Shown: positions 7,120 through 16,407 of the stretch, piece after piece
Layout of the letters: every line of letters begins with the position of its first letter
How positions within the stretch are numbered: the first letter of the stretch is position 1
NCBI RefSeq assembly: GCF_001735805.1
Contig: NZ_CP017248.1
Location: 4,092,001-4,156,000, forward strand
Origin: Streptomyces fodineus
GTDB taxonomy: Bacteria > Actinomycetota > Actinomycetes > Streptomycetales > Streptomycetaceae
Length of the DNA: 64,000 nt
Reading direction: 5' to 3'
Made by a program: the position numbers and the translations under genes
Notes under the pieces: generated by a model
The model's database searches: none
What the model saw: the letters and a program-made list of their open reading frames with translations, nothing else
What the model was told of the DNA's origin: nothing

Positions 7120-8019
7120 ATGCCCGCTCGCAGCCTGCGACTCCTCACGTTCCCTCCGACCCGCGGAGGCGAGCGTGGCACCGCCCTGCTGCGGGAGCGG
7201 CCGACCTCACCTGCCCGGGCTGCCGGCGGCGAGGAGGCCGGACAGGGGCAGGCGGGGCAGGGCGGGTCTGCGGGGCAGGGCGGCCGGGACGGTGACGGAC
7301 AGGGCGCCGGCGGATACGGCGGCGGGCAGCAGGGCGGCGGACCCGGTGGTGGGCGGCAGGACGACAACCCGTTCGCGCCGCCGCCCGAGGGTGCCCCGGA
7401 CCGGCCCTGGCAGCCACGCCATCCCGGTGGTTCCGAGGGCGGCGCCGACGGCCATGGCACCGGTCCCGGCGCCGGCCAAGGGGGCGGTCCCGGGCACGGC
7501 AGCCCATGGGGCGGTCAGTGGAGCGACCACCAGCCCGGGCGCTCCCCCGGCGGCTTCGGCGAGCGACCCGGCGGCGGCCCGCAGGGCCCCGGTGGACCGG
7601 CCGGCTCCGGCATGCGCTGGGACCCGACCGACCCCGCCCAGCGCCGGGCGCGCTACGCCCTGCTGTCCGGCATGTGGGCCGTCTTCTTCGCCCTGTTCAG
7701 CTGGCCGTACGTGGCCCTGCTGCTGGGCGTGCTGGCCCTGTACTGGGGCATCAGCGCCCTGCGCACCGAGCCGCGCCGCCCGGACCCGGACACTCCGCCG
7801 CAGCCGGGAGGGGGCCGCCCCCAGACGACGGCGGCCGTCGGCGGCCTGGTCACGGCCTCCCTGGCCCTGGTCCTGGTGGCCTCGACCTTCACGGTCCAGT
7901 TCGTCTACCGCGACTACTACGCCTGCGTGAACGACGCCCTCACGCACGAGGCCAAGCAGTCCTGTCAGCAACTGCTGCCACGGGAGCTGCGAGGGGTGCT
8001 GGGCGCCGGGAACAGCTGA
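7120..8019 (+). CDS. Gly/Pro-rich hypothetical membrane protein with two to three C-terminal helices
   Basis: I chose ATG 7120 because AGGGGA lies 13 bases upstream. The first ~165 residues are a Gly/Gln/Pro-rich disordered tail ending in DDNPFAPPPEGAPDRPW. From MRWDPTDPAQRRARYALL onward the protein is ordered: helices WAVFFALFSWPYVALLLGVL and TTAAVGGLVTASLALVLVA, then a short outer tail with two Cys (YACVNDALTHEAKQSCQQLLP). Homologues occur beside purN in Streptomyces; no function is known to me. The start is uncertain because the low-complexity N-terminus has few other start codons. It is 299 residues from this start. Confidence 0.75.
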   Translation: MPARSLRLLTFPPTRGGERGTALLRERPTSPARAAGGEEAGQGQAGQGGSAGQGGRDGDGQGAGGYGGGQQGGGPGGGRQDDNPFAPPPEGAPDRPWQPRHPGGSEGGADGHGTGPGAGQGGGPGHGSPWGGQWSDHQPGRSPGGFGERPGGGPQGPGGPAGSGMRWDPTDPAQRRARYALLSGMWAVFFALFSWPYVALLLGVLALYWGISALRTEPRRPDPDTPPQPGGGRPQTTAAVGGLVTASLALVLVASTFTVQFVYRDYYACVNDALTHEAKQSCQQLLPRELRGVLGAGNS

Positions 8020-8143
8020 GCGGGGCCCCGGGGAAGCGCGGCAGGAAAAAGCCCACATGAGGACCCCGAAGACATGAAGATCCCAAAGAAGCGACTGGCT
8101 CGAGAAAAGAATGGATCAACAGTCGCGTAACTCACCGCCCACC

Positions 8144-8232
8144 CCGGGCCATTGAGATGCCGGTGATCTATCGTGCCGCTGTCCTCCGTTACCCATGCGT
8201 AACGGCACGACACTCCAACCTCAATGGACCGG
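8144..8232. promoter_or_regulatory. Nested inverted repeats in the lectin-gene leader region
   Basis: Three pairs are visible: 8144-8156 with 8220-8232 (13 bp, one mismatch), TCGTGCCG 8171-8178 with CGGCACGA 8203-8210, and CCGTTAC 8186-8192 with GTAACGG 8199-8205. The two inner pairs share bases 8203-8205 and are mutually exclusive at their edge. The array ends 47 bases before the GTG start of the lectin gene, so it could be a structured mRNA leader, a set of operators, or a terminator of the upstream gene. Confidence 0.45.
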
Positions 8233-8279
8233 GCACCCCGCACGGGCGTCCGGCCCCGCTTGTTCCCGAGGAGGAACGG

Positions 8280-11081
8280 GTGGCCCAGCACACCCTGAGG
8301 AGCGGATGCGTCGCGGTCGCCGCGGCATGCGCCCTCGCCACCGGGGCCCTGCCGCTGACGGCGGCGACGGCGTCAGCCGCCGGCCCCACCGAGACGGTCA
8401 TACCGGCCGCTCTGCTCAGCAACCCGCCCAAGGACGTCGTCGTCTTCGCGGGCACAGGCGGCTTTCTGCACCAGTCCGAGAACCAGCCCGCCTTCGTCTG
8501 GACGAAGTACGCCGGCGGGCCGGACATCCCGGTACCGCAGGTCAAGGCCAACCCGGCACCCGGGTACTGGGGCGCGGGTGCCGACGTGGTGGCGACACCG
8601 TCGGCCGACGGCTACCAGCTGCACGACATGGACTCGGGTACGACCACGACCATCAAGCCCGGCGCCGGTCAGAGTTACGTCGGAACGTTCGGCTCGCGCC
8701 TGTTGACGGTCACCAAGGCCGCCGATGGAACCGTGACGGGCTTTCATGTGCTCGGCACCACGGGCGGACAGCAGACCGACACACCGGTCACGGGCTGGCC
8801 TGCGGACGCCACACTGCAGGCCGTGGTGATGGCCGGGGACGCCGACTCGGTAGTACTGCGCTATACCGAGAGCATCAACGGCACCACGGAGAACCGGCTG
8901 GCGCTGGTGGACCTGGCGACCGGTGCGGTCACGCCCATCATGGGGCCGCTGGTCTCCGGCGCCCGCGCCGTGCTGTCCAGCACGTACATCGCCTGGTATT
9001 CGTCGTACGGAGCCGACGGGACCACCTCAGGGGGGCAGGTCCACGTCGTGTCCCGTTCCGCCCCCGGCGGTACGGAGAACACCATCCAGGTCCCGTCGGC
9101 ACCGCTGGGCAGCACGTACGACAGCACCCTCTACCAAGTGGGCATCGCGGGCGACTCCCTGCTGATCACGTACGCAGCGTCGCACACCGGCCCGTCCAGC
9201 GCAGACGACGCGATCGGTTACCCGCTCTACACGATGCCCCTGTCCGGCTCAACGACCTTGACGCCGGTCCTGGACCACGTCATTACCAGCAGCGTCAGGC
9301 AGGAGCCGGGCGGGGCCGTCGTCGTGGGTGGCTCATCGGTCACCGACTGGGCGGCCCGCCGGTTCACCGCCGGGTCGGCAGGCACCCCGACGGGAACCGC
9401 CGTGGACTCCGACCCCGGCATGCCCGCCCCCATCGACGGGCTGACCCTCGGCGACGGGAAGCTGTTCACGGTCCGGCGCACGTCCGCCGGTGGGGACCTC
9501 GTCTACGACCGCAGCGTCCAGCCGGGCTCGCCACCCTCCTACGGCTCCGAGCAGAACTTCGGCTCCCCCTTCGCCCCCACCCACTGCGACACCACGGCCA
9601 CCTGCAACCCGCCCATCGCCACCGGCGACGGCAACATCTCCCAGCTGTGGCCGAACGCCAACAGTCAGGGCGACGCCGTCACCGTGCAGTCTCCCGGCGA
9701 CTCCGCAGTGATGGTCACCCCCGGCGCCACCGGCGGCACCCTCGTCGACGCCGAGGGCCGCTATGTGGTCTACGACGGCGGCTCCACGAAGAAGCAGTAC
9801 ATCGGTGACGCGGACATGGGCGGCACCAGCCACGTGCTCTTCACCCGCCAGATCACCGCCGCCGCACTGTCCGGCTCCACCATGTGGGTCCCCGGTCCCG
9901 CCGCCGGAACGCTGACCCGGATCGACCTCACCACCCGGCGCACCGCCCAGACCGTCGCGACCGGTGCCCCGTGTGCGCCCAGCGAGCTGCAGGCCGCCGC
10001 CCAGCACTGGGTGTACTGGTCCTGCGGCCCGTCGGGTCCCGCCGGCGTACTCGACCTGGCCACCGGCAAGGACGTACCCGTACCGGCGGGGCTCGCCCAA
10101 CTCGGTGACGGGTTCGTCGTCGAGCACGACACGACTGCGGGCAAGCTGACCCTCACCGACGTGCACACCGACACCGCCACCACCACCGACCTGGCCGGCC
10201 TGCCCGCCGGGCCGGTCGCCGACGACCGCCGGGTGACCTGGGCCGTCGACGAGTACCAGGGCGGCATCGCCTACCTGGACAGCGGGCAGAACGTCCACCT
10301 GGTCGACCCGCACATCCCCGCCTCGGCCCCCGCACCCGCCGCGGGCGCCTTCATGTACCCCGGCCAGCGGCTGCCCGCGGGGCACGGCCTGAGCAGCTCC
10401 ACGATGACGCTGACCATGCAGACGGACGGCAACCTCGTGGCCCGCCTGAAGACCGGCACGGGCGCCGGCCAGGTGGTCTGGTCGACCGGGACGAGCGGCA
10501 ACCCGGGCGCGTACGCGGTGATGCAGACGGACGGCAACCTGGTCGTCTACAAGAACGGCGGCGGGCCGGGCACGGGCGGCGCCCTGTGGTCGAGCAAGAC
10601 GTACGGCAACCCGGGGGCGTACGCCACCGTGCAGGACGACGGCGACGTCGTCGTCTACGGCAAGGCCGGCACCTCACCGCTGTGGCGGAGCGGCACCGGC
10701 GCACGGCCGCAGACCATCGGCTCCGGCACCACCCTCAGGCCCGGCTGGTGGACGCAAGGCACCTACACCCGCCTGGTCATGCAGACCGACGGCAACCTGG
10801 TGATGTACCGCCGGCGCGACGGCGCCGCCCTCTGGTCCACCCGTACCTCCGGCCACTCGGGCGCGTACGCGGTGATGCAGACGGACGGCGACCTCGTCGT
10901 CTACACGAGCGCCGGAGGCCCCGGCAAGGGCGGCGCCCTGTGGGCGAGCGGCACCGGCCGCCACTCCGGCGCGTACGCGATGATGCAGAACGACGGGAAT
11001 TTCGTGGTCTACACGAGCGCCGGGGGCCCGGGCAAGGGCGGCGCCCTGTGGGCCAGCGGCACGAGCACGACGGCACGGTGA
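8280..11081 (+). CDS. Large secreted protein with C-terminal bulb-type (GNA-like) lectin repeats
   Basis: The GTG at 8280 has a GAGGAGG box just upstream and opens a signal peptide (AVAAACALATGALPLTAATASA). The next ~670 residues look like beta-propeller repeats (VVFAGTGGFLHQ, SRLLTVTKAADG, ADDRRVTWAVDEYQGG). From about residue 690 come two bulb-type mannose-binding lectin domains built on MQTDGNLVVYKNGGG-type strands (Q-x-D-x-N-x-V-x-Y), each with three strands or so. The last two strands are near-identical at DNA level. It is 933 residues and extracellular. A role in glycan binding is inferred from the family; any enzyme activity is unproven. Confidence 0.85.
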   Translation: MAQHTLRSGCVAVAAACALATGALPLTAATASAAGPTETVIPAALLSNPPKDVVVFAGTGGFLHQSENQPAFVWTKYAGGPDIPVPQVKANPAPGYWGAGADVVATPSADGYQLHDMDSGTTTTIKPGAGQSYVGTFGSRLLTVTKAADGTVTGFHVLGTTGGQQTDTPVTGWPADATLQAVVMAGDADSVVLRYTESINGTTENRLALVDLATGAVTPIMGPLVSGARAVLSSTYIAWYSSYGADGTTSGGQVHVVSRSAPGGTENTIQVPSAPLGSTYDSTLYQVGIAGDSLLITYAASHTGPSSADDAIGYPLYTMPLSGSTTLTPVLDHVITSSVRQEPGGAVVVGGSSVTDWAARRFTAGSAGTPTGTAVDSDPGMPAPIDGLTLGDGKLFTVRRTSAGGDLVYDRSVQPGSPPSYGSEQNFGSPFAPTHCDTTATCNPPIATGDGNISQLWPNANSQGDAVTVQSPGDSAVMVTPGATGGTLVDAEGRYVVYDGGSTKKQYIGDADMGGTSHVLFTRQITAAALSGSTMWVPGPAAGTLTRIDLTTRRTAQTVATGAPCAPSELQAAAQHWVYWSCGPSGPAGVLDLATGKDVPVPAGLAQLGDGFVVEHDTTAGKLTLTDVHTDTATTTDLAGLPAGPVADDRRVTWAVDEYQGGIAYLDSGQNVHLVDPHIPASAPAPAAGAFMYPGQRLPAGHGLSSSTMTLTMQTDGNLVARLKTGTGAGQVVWSTGTSGNPGAYAVMQTDGNLVVYKNGGGPGTGGALWSSKTYGNPGAYATVQDDGDVVVYGKAGTSPLWRSGTGARPQTIGSGTTLRPGWWTQGTYTRLVMQTDGNLVMYRRRDGAALWSTRTSGHSGAYAVMQTDGDLVVYTSAGGPGKGGALWASGTGRHSGAYAMMQNDGNFVVYTSAGGPGKGGALWASGTSTTAR

Positions 11082-11120
11082 CGGCTCGCCGCGCTCGACC
11101 CCGCCCGGTCCCGGGCGGGG

Positions 11121-12836
11121 TCAGCGGGGCGCGTCAGGGGGTTCCGGTTCCGGGGTGACGGGCGGCGGGGCGGCCGGGTCCGGGTGGGACTCGGCGGGGG
11201 GCGTCCCGCTGGGGGCGGGCAGGTCGGGTGGGGCGGCAGCATCCCGTAGGGCCGCCCAGCGGGAAGCGCGGGCCAGGTCGTCGTGCCAGTCCGGGGCGAA
11301 CGGGTCCTCGGCCGGGAGGACGTCGTACAGCTCCTCCTCGGCGGTGCCGGCCGTGCCGGGCACGGGCTGCTCCGGCTGAGCCGGGGCCTTGCCCTTGCTC
11401 CTGCCCGGCTCCCTGTCCTGCCCCGGGTCCTTGCCCTCGGCCGTCTCCTTCCCCCTCGTCTCCCCCTGCTCCTTCCCGCTCCCGGAGTTCCCCCCGGCCC
11501 CCGCTGCCTGCGTCGGGATCTCGCCGCCCCGCCTGCGCCGGCCCCACAGCCGCCACGCTCGTGCGATCAGCGCCACCGGCATCCCGAACGCCGCCGTCCA
11601 CGCCCCCGCCGCTCCCCCGGCCTGCCACCACACCGGGCCGAAGCGGGCCAGCGCGGACACGCCGAGCGGGCCCCCCGCCAGGTCGGCGAGCAGGGCGAAG
11701 GCCGCCGCGCAGAGGGTGGCCGTCAGGAGCATGACCCCGGCGGTACGGACGGCCGACCAGCGGACCGGCGCCGGCGCATCCGGCGCCGGCCACCGCACGG
11801 CACCCCGCGCCACGAACCACCCCGCCGTCACCCCCGCCGCCACCGGCACCAGCCCCGACGCCGAGTTCAGCGGCGTCCCGGCGCCCGCGTCGGGCACCGC
11901 CGCCAGCAGCGGGAACGGCGGCAGCAGCGGCGCCGGATCGGAGACGAACGGGTGCACCACATGCCCGGCGCCGAGGAAGAAACCGGGGCCGAGGGCGTAC
12001 GACGCGGCCCACACCGCCGCGTTGGGGATCAGCGAGATGCCCAGCAGCAGCACCGCGAACCGGCCCGTCCACCCCTCGGTCAGCTGCAGGAAGGACGCCC
12101 GCGCCACCCCGCCGTGCCACACCAGCGACACCCCGAGCAGCAGCGCCCCGCCACCGAAGAGCACCGCCATCGCCGCACCGGTGGCCCGTACGGCCGTACC
12201 CACCCGGGCGCGTGCGTCCTCGCCGAACATCAGCCGCCGCACCGGGCCCGGCAGCACCACCAGCACACTCAGCACCGGCTCGCGCGGATGGCCGTACGCC
12301 GACCACACCCCGGCCGCCGCCGCGCCCGCCGCGACCAGCGGCAGACACACCGTCACCCAGATCCACTCGGGCCGCAGTTCGCCGCCCGAGCAGTACAGTG
12401 CGACCCCGCCGCCGACGCCGAGGTAGCCGAGGACGACCCCGGTCCACACCGTCCGCGCGGGTACGGGCGGCGGGCCGTCGGCGTCGGCGGGCGCGTCCAC
12501 CGCGTCCCTGGCCGCCCGGTACACCCGCCACACGGGCAACGCCAGCAGCAGCAACGGCGTCACCCCCACAGGCATGGGCGCGCCGGAGAGCGTGTCGGTG
12601 CGGACCAGTTCGACGCCGTGCGCCAGCAGCCACAGTGCGGCGGCGACGTGCAGCGCGCCGCCCGGACCGTTGTCGGGGTACGGCGAGCTGACCCACAGCA
12701 CCATCAGCAGCGCGGCGAACGAGGCGAAGCCGAGCCCGGCGGCGACGGCGCCGCCCAGGAAGCTGGCGGCCAGTCCGGGCTCGCGGTCCCGCATCCGCGT
12801 CAGCAGGGGTGCCAACGAGGTTCGGTGAGCGGTCAT
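11121..12836 (-). CDS. PerM / DUF6350 polytopic membrane protein
   Basis: About 420 residues hold eight or more hydrophobic helices (ASFLGGAVAAGLGFASFAAL, MPVGVTPLLLLALPVW, FGGGALLLGVSLVWHGGV), followed by a charged disordered tail rich in Lys/Glu/Gln and Pro. The position beside purN, purH, sucC and sucD is that of mycobacterial perM (Rv0955), which supports cell division and persistence under stress. I take it as that family (DUF6350). I use ATG 12836; a GTG at 12845 with GGGAG 10 bases away, or ATG 12854, are alternatives. The stop is followed after 39 bases by the convergent end of the lectin gene. Confidence 0.82.
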   Translation of the reverse strand: MTAHRTSLAPLLTRMRDREPGLAASFLGGAVAAGLGFASFAALLMVLWVSSPYPDNGPGGALHVAAALWLLAHGVELVRTDTLSGAPMPVGVTPLLLLALPVWRVYRAARDAVDAPADADGPPPVPARTVWTGVVLGYLGVGGGVALYCSGGELRPEWIWVTVCLPLVAAGAAAAGVWSAYGHPREPVLSVLVVLPGPVRRLMFGEDARARVGTAVRATGAAMAVLFGGGALLLGVSLVWHGGVARASFLQLTEGWTGRFAVLLLGISLIPNAAVWAASYALGPGFFLGAGHVVHPFVSDPAPLLPPFPLLAAVPDAGAGTPLNSASGLVPVAAGVTAGWFVARGAVRWPAPDAPAPVRWSAVRTAGVMLLTATLCAAAFALLADLAGGPLGVSALARFGPVWWQAGGAAGAWTAAFGMPVALIARAWRLWGRRRRGGEIPTQAAGAGGNSGSGKEQGETRGKETAEGKDPGQDREPGRSKGKAPAQPEQPVPGTAGTAEEELYDVLPAEDPFAPDWHDDLARASRWAALRDAAAPPDLPAPSGTPPAESHPDPAAPPPVTPEPEPPDAPR

Positions 12837-12950
12837 CAGGTTCACGCACGCCATGCTCCCAATGCCACGCGCCTTCCCGTCGTAACAGGCGAACCTCCGA
12901 TGTGTCGCCCAATATATGTTTATGTTCTTTTTCGCACGGAAGGGCGTACG

Positions 12951-13772
12951 GTGACAACGCAGAACGCGGCCGGCCCGCTGACGCCGGCTCAGGCCTTCGA
13001 CGCGCTGTACGCGTTCTGTGCCCCGGCCCTCGTACGGCAGACGTATCTGCTCACCGGGCGCCGGGAACTGGCCCGCGAGGCCGTGGAGCGGGCGTTCCAG
13101 ACGGCCTGGCAGCGCTGGCCCGAGGTGGCCCGGGACCGGGATCCGGGCGGCTGGGTGCGGGCGGTGGCGTACGACTGGGCGCTCTCGCCCTGGCACCGCT
13201 TCCGGCCCCGCTACCGGCACCCGGAGCCGCCGCCGGCCGCCCCGGCCGACCGGGCGCTGCTGCACGCCCTGCTGAAGCTGCCGCCGTCGTACCGGCGCAC
13301 GATCGTCCTGTACGACGGTGTGGGCCTCGACCTGCCGGAGACGGCGGCGGAGACGGAGGCCAGCACTCCGGCCGCCGCACACCGGCTGACCCACGCCCGC
13401 GAGGCGCTGGCCGCACATCTGCCGGAACTGGCCGACCCCGCCGAGCTGCACCGCCGGCTGCTGGTGCTGGCCTCGGCGGAGCCCCTGCGCGCGACCGAGC
13501 CGCAGCCGGTGCGGCGCGAGAGCGAACGGCGGAACGTGCTCTGGACGCGGGCGGCGATCGCGTTCACGGTGACGATCATCGGCGCGACGACCCTCACCCT
13601 GCGGACGGCACCGTCGCACTACGAGGCACCGATCGCTCCGGCTCAGGCGGTGCAGGGGGTTCCGCCGGTGGGGGTGATGGGGCCGCTGTCGCAGAAGCAG
13701 CAGGCGTTGCGGGCGAAGTTGCGGGGCGCTGCCGCGCGGGGGCCCGAGCGGCTGACACCGGACGCGCGGTGA
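12951..13772 (+). CDS. Sigma-70-like (SigE/ECF family) protein with a C-terminal membrane helix
   Basis: The GTG at 12951 has GGAAGG 7 bases upstream. Residues 15-65 look like region 2 (FDALYAFCAPALVRQTYLL, then ELAREAVERAFQTAWQRW). Residues 105-155 look like region 4 (LLKLPPSYRRTIVLYDGVGLD, then TPAAAHRLTHAREALAAHL). A membrane helix follows near residue 195 (WTRAAIAFTVTIIGATTLTL), with a ~50-residue external tail. A sigma factor tied to the membrane is unusual and suggests signal-dependent release, or a domain that has lost promoter recognition. It diverges from the PerM gene across an A+T-rich gap (AATATATGTTTATG near 12911). Confidence 0.78.
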   Translation: MTTQNAAGPLTPAQAFDALYAFCAPALVRQTYLLTGRRELAREAVERAFQTAWQRWPEVARDRDPGGWVRAVAYDWALSPWHRFRPRYRHPEPPPAAPADRALLHALLKLPPSYRRTIVLYDGVGLDLPETAAETEASTPAAAHRLTHAREALAAHLPELADPAELHRRLLVLASAEPLRATEPQPVRRESERRNVLWTRAAIAFTVTIIGATTLTLRTAPSHYEAPIAPAQAVQGVPPVGVMGPLSQKQQALRAKLRGAAARGPERLTPDAR

Positions 13773-13798
13773 ACACGCTCGTGGCCGGCGAAGACGCC

Positions 13799-13832
13799 GA
13801 TGGGCCCGCCCCCACCGGGGAACGGGCCCATC
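13799..13832. terminator. Bidirectional hairpin terminator, sigma-like gene / sucD
   Basis: Arms 13799-13808 and 13823-13832 form a 10-bp perfect stem (GATGGGCCCG) with a 14-base loop between the convergent ends of the sigma-like gene and sucD. Confidence 0.75.
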
Positions 13833-13850
13833 AACGCTCAGCTGTGAAGC

Positions 13851-14735
13851 TCAGCCGCCCAGAATCTCGCGGGCCAGCTTCGCCGTCTCGGTCGGGGTCT
13901 TGCCGACCTTGACGCCCGCGGCCTCCAGGGCCTCCTTCTTGGCCTGCGCCGTGCCGGAGGAGCCGGAGACGATGGCGCCGGCGTGGCCCATGGTCTTGCC
14001 CTCGGGCGCGGTGAAGCCCGCGACGTAACCGACGACCGGCTTGGTCACGTTCTCCTTGATGAACGCGGCCGCACGCTCCTCGGCGTCGCCACCGATCTCA
14101 CCGATCATCACGATGAGCTCGGTCTCCGGGTCGTCCTGGAACGCGGCCAGGGCGTCGATGTGGGTGGAACCGATGATCGGGTCGCCACCGATGCCGACGG
14201 CCGTCGAGAAGCCGATGTCACGCAGCTCGTACATCATCTGGTACGTCAGCGTGCCGGACTTCGACACCAGGCCGATGCGGCCCGGCTTGGTGATGTCGCC
14301 CGGGATGATGCCGACGTTCGACTGACCCGGGGTGATGATGCCGGGGCAGTTCGGGCCGATGATGCGGGTCTTGTTGCCCTTCTTGCCGGCGTACGCCCAG
14401 AAGGACGCCGTGTCGTGCACGGCGATGCCCTCGGTGATGACGACGGCAAGCGGGATCTCGGCGTCGATGGCCTCGACGACCGCGTCCTTGGTGAACTTCT
14501 CCGGCACGAAGATGACGGAGACGTTGGCGCCGGTGGCCTTGACGGCCTCCTCGACGGTGCCGAAGACCGGTACCTCGGTGCCGTCGAACTCCACGGTGGT
14601 GCCCGCCTTGCGCGGGTTCACGCCGCCCACGACGTTGGTGCCGTCGCCGAGCATGAGCTTGGTGTGCTTCATGCCGGTGGCGCCGGTCATGCCCTGGACG
14701 ATGACCTTGCTGTCCTTGTTGAGCCAGATAGCCAT
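13851..14735 (-). CDS. sucD: Succinate-CoA ligase (ADP/GDP-forming) subunit alpha
   Basis: The 294-residue alpha subunit binds CoA and carries the phosphohistidine. Visible are the N-terminal Rossmann motif VQGMTGATGMKH (about 13-24), GPNCPGIITPGQSNVGIIPG and the active-site GHAGAIVSGSSGTAQAK near 254, whose His is phosphorylated. It makes ATP or GTP from succinyl-CoA in the TCA cycle. It follows sucC by 28 bases on the minus strand in the usual sucCD operon. Confidence 0.98.
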   Translation of the reverse strand: MAIWLNKDSKVIVQGMTGATGMKHTKLMLGDGTNVVGGVNPRKAGTTVEFDGTEVPVFGTVEEAVKATGANVSVIFVPEKFTKDAVVEAIDAEIPLAVVITEGIAVHDTASFWAYAGKKGNKTRIIGPNCPGIITPGQSNVGIIPGDITKPGRIGLVSKSGTLTYQMMYELRDIGFSTAVGIGGDPIIGSTHIDALAAFQDDPETELIVMIGEIGGDAEERAAAFIKENVTKPVVGYVAGFTAPEGKTMGHAGAIVSGSSGTAQAKKEALEAAGVKVGKTPTETAKLAREILGG

Positions 14736-14763
14736 GGTGTGTTGGTGTCCTCGTCCTGAGTGC

Positions 14764-15942
14764 TTACTTGGCGGCGGCCAGCTCGGCGGCCTTGTCGGCC
14801 GCGCCGTCCATGGTGTCGACGCGCTGCACCAGCGGGTGGTTGGCGTCGGTGAGGATCTGTCGGCCCAGCTCGGCGTTGTTGCCGTCGAGGCGGACGACCA
14901 GCGGCTTGGAGACGTTCTCGCCGCGGTCCTCCAGGAGCTTCAGGGCCTGCACGATGCCGTTGGCGACCTCGTCGCAGGCGGTGATGCCACCGAAGACGTT
15001 CACGAAGACGGACTTGACGTCCGGGTCGCCCAGGATGATCTCCAGGCCGTTCGCCATGACCTGGGCGGAGGCGCCACCGCCGATGTCCAGGAAGTTGGCG
15101 GGCTTGACGCCACCGTGCTTCTCACCGGCGTACGCGACGACGTCCAGGGTGCTCATGACGAGACCGGCGCCGTTGCCGATGATGCCGACCTCACCGTCGA
15201 GCTTGACGTAGTTGAGGTTCTTCTCCTTGGCGGCGGCCTCGAGCGGGTTGGCCGCGTCCTTGTCGTGGAGCTCCTCGTACTCGGGGTGGCGGAACTCGGC
15301 GTTCTCGTCGAGCGACACCTTGCCGTCGAGGGCGATCACGTCACCGGAGGCGACCTTCGCGAGCGGGTTGACCTCGACGAGGAGGGCGTCCGACTTGATG
15401 AAGGTGTCCCACAGCTTGACGAGGACGTTCGCCACCTTGTCCGCGACCTCGGCCGGGAACTTGGCGGCCGCGACGATCTCGCGGGCCTTGGCCTCGTCCA
15501 CACCGTCGATCGGGTCGATCGGCGTCTTGGCGACGGCCTCCGGACGGGTGGCCGCCACCTCCTCGATCTCCATGCCGCCCTCGACGGAGGCGATGGAGAG
15601 GAAGGTGCGGTTGGCACGGTCGAGGAGGAAGGAGACGTAGTACTCCTCGACGATCTCCGGAGCGGTCTCGGCGATCATGACCTTGTGGACCGTGTGGCCC
15701 TTGATGTCCATGCCGAGGATGTCCGTCGCGCGGGCGACGGCCTCGTCCGCGGAGGCGGCCAGCTTCACGCCACCGGCCTTGCCGCGACCACCGACCTTCA
15801 CCTGCGCCTTGACGACGGACTTGCCGCCCAGACGCTCGGTGATCTCGCGCGCCGCCTCAGGCGTGTCGATGACTTCACCGGCCAGCACCGGTACATCGTG
15901 CTTGGCGAAGAGGTCCCTCGCCTGGTACTCGAACAGGTCCAC
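14764..15942 (-). CDS. sucC: Succinate-CoA ligase subunit beta
   Basis: The 392-residue beta subunit has the ATP-grasp fold: MDLFEYQARDLFAKHDVPV at the start, KAQVKVGGRGKAGGVKLA for nucleotide binding, and the C-terminal NGAGLVMSTLDVV, then VFGGITACDEVANGIVQAL. It is the first gene of the sucC-sucD operon. The upstream gap (15943-16200) must contain its promoter, but I see no unambiguous -35/-10 pair there. Confidence 0.98.
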   Translation of the reverse strand: MDLFEYQARDLFAKHDVPVLAGEVIDTPEAAREITERLGGKSVVKAQVKVGGRGKAGGVKLAASADEAVARATDILGMDIKGHTVHKVMIAETAPEIVEEYYVSFLLDRANRTFLSIASVEGGMEIEEVAATRPEAVAKTPIDPIDGVDEAKAREIVAAAKFPAEVADKVANVLVKLWDTFIKSDALLVEVNPLAKVASGDVIALDGKVSLDENAEFRHPEYEELHDKDAANPLEAAAKEKNLNYVKLDGEVGIIGNGAGLVMSTLDVVAYAGEKHGGVKPANFLDIGGGASAQVMANGLEIILGDPDVKSVFVNVFGGITACDEVANGIVQALKLLEDRGENVSKPLVVRLDGNNAELGRQILTDANHPLVQRVDTMDGAADKAAELAAAK

Positions 15943-16205
15943 GCGCTTCCGTCCCTATCAGTGATCTCGCGGTTCGTTGGATGCGTGGGCGTGCCGCGAA
16001 GGGCAACGTGACGTCCGCTTGTCACAAGGGAGGCGCACACGGTGTCCGAGCGCGCGGCATGTCCGTCTCGCAGGTTATCGCCGCTTGCGGGGGCGCCCTA
16101 AATCGAGGGTCACACCTGAGCGGTGATACCTGTCACATGATGCCGGATTCCCTGGCACGGCGTGCCGAAGGATCACGGCGGATCGGCGGCTTCGGGGGAT
16201 GTGCG

Positions 16206-16241
16206 AGGCCTCACCGGGCTGGGGTTGACCCGGTGAGGCCT
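16206..16241. terminator. 13-bp perfect hairpin terminator
   Basis: AGGCCTCACCGGG (16206-16218) pairs perfectly with 16229-16241 across a 10-base loop. It lies downstream of the minus-strand secreted protein gene ending at 16408 and upstream of the sucC promoter region. The remaining 465-base gap (15943-16407) contains further G+C-rich short inverted repeats but no supportable gene. Confidence 0.7.
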
Positions 16242-16407
16242 CTGGGGCGGCCCCGGCGGTGCCGGGGCCGGGGCGGTTGATCCCCACCCCAATGGGGACC
16301 ACCCGCCCGTGCCGCGGGACGCCCGCCCCGGAAGAACCGACGGCATTCGGCCGTCCGGGTCCGGACGCCCCGCGGAGCGGTTCGGGGCACTCGGCCCTGG
16401 TATCCCC

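Noticed and set aside
11121..13619. Long minus-strand frame extending the PerM/DUF6350 gene over the sigma-like gene.
   Set aside because: Residues before about 12854 are low-quality antisense of the sigma-like gene. The helices and family similarity begin at MTAHRTSL.
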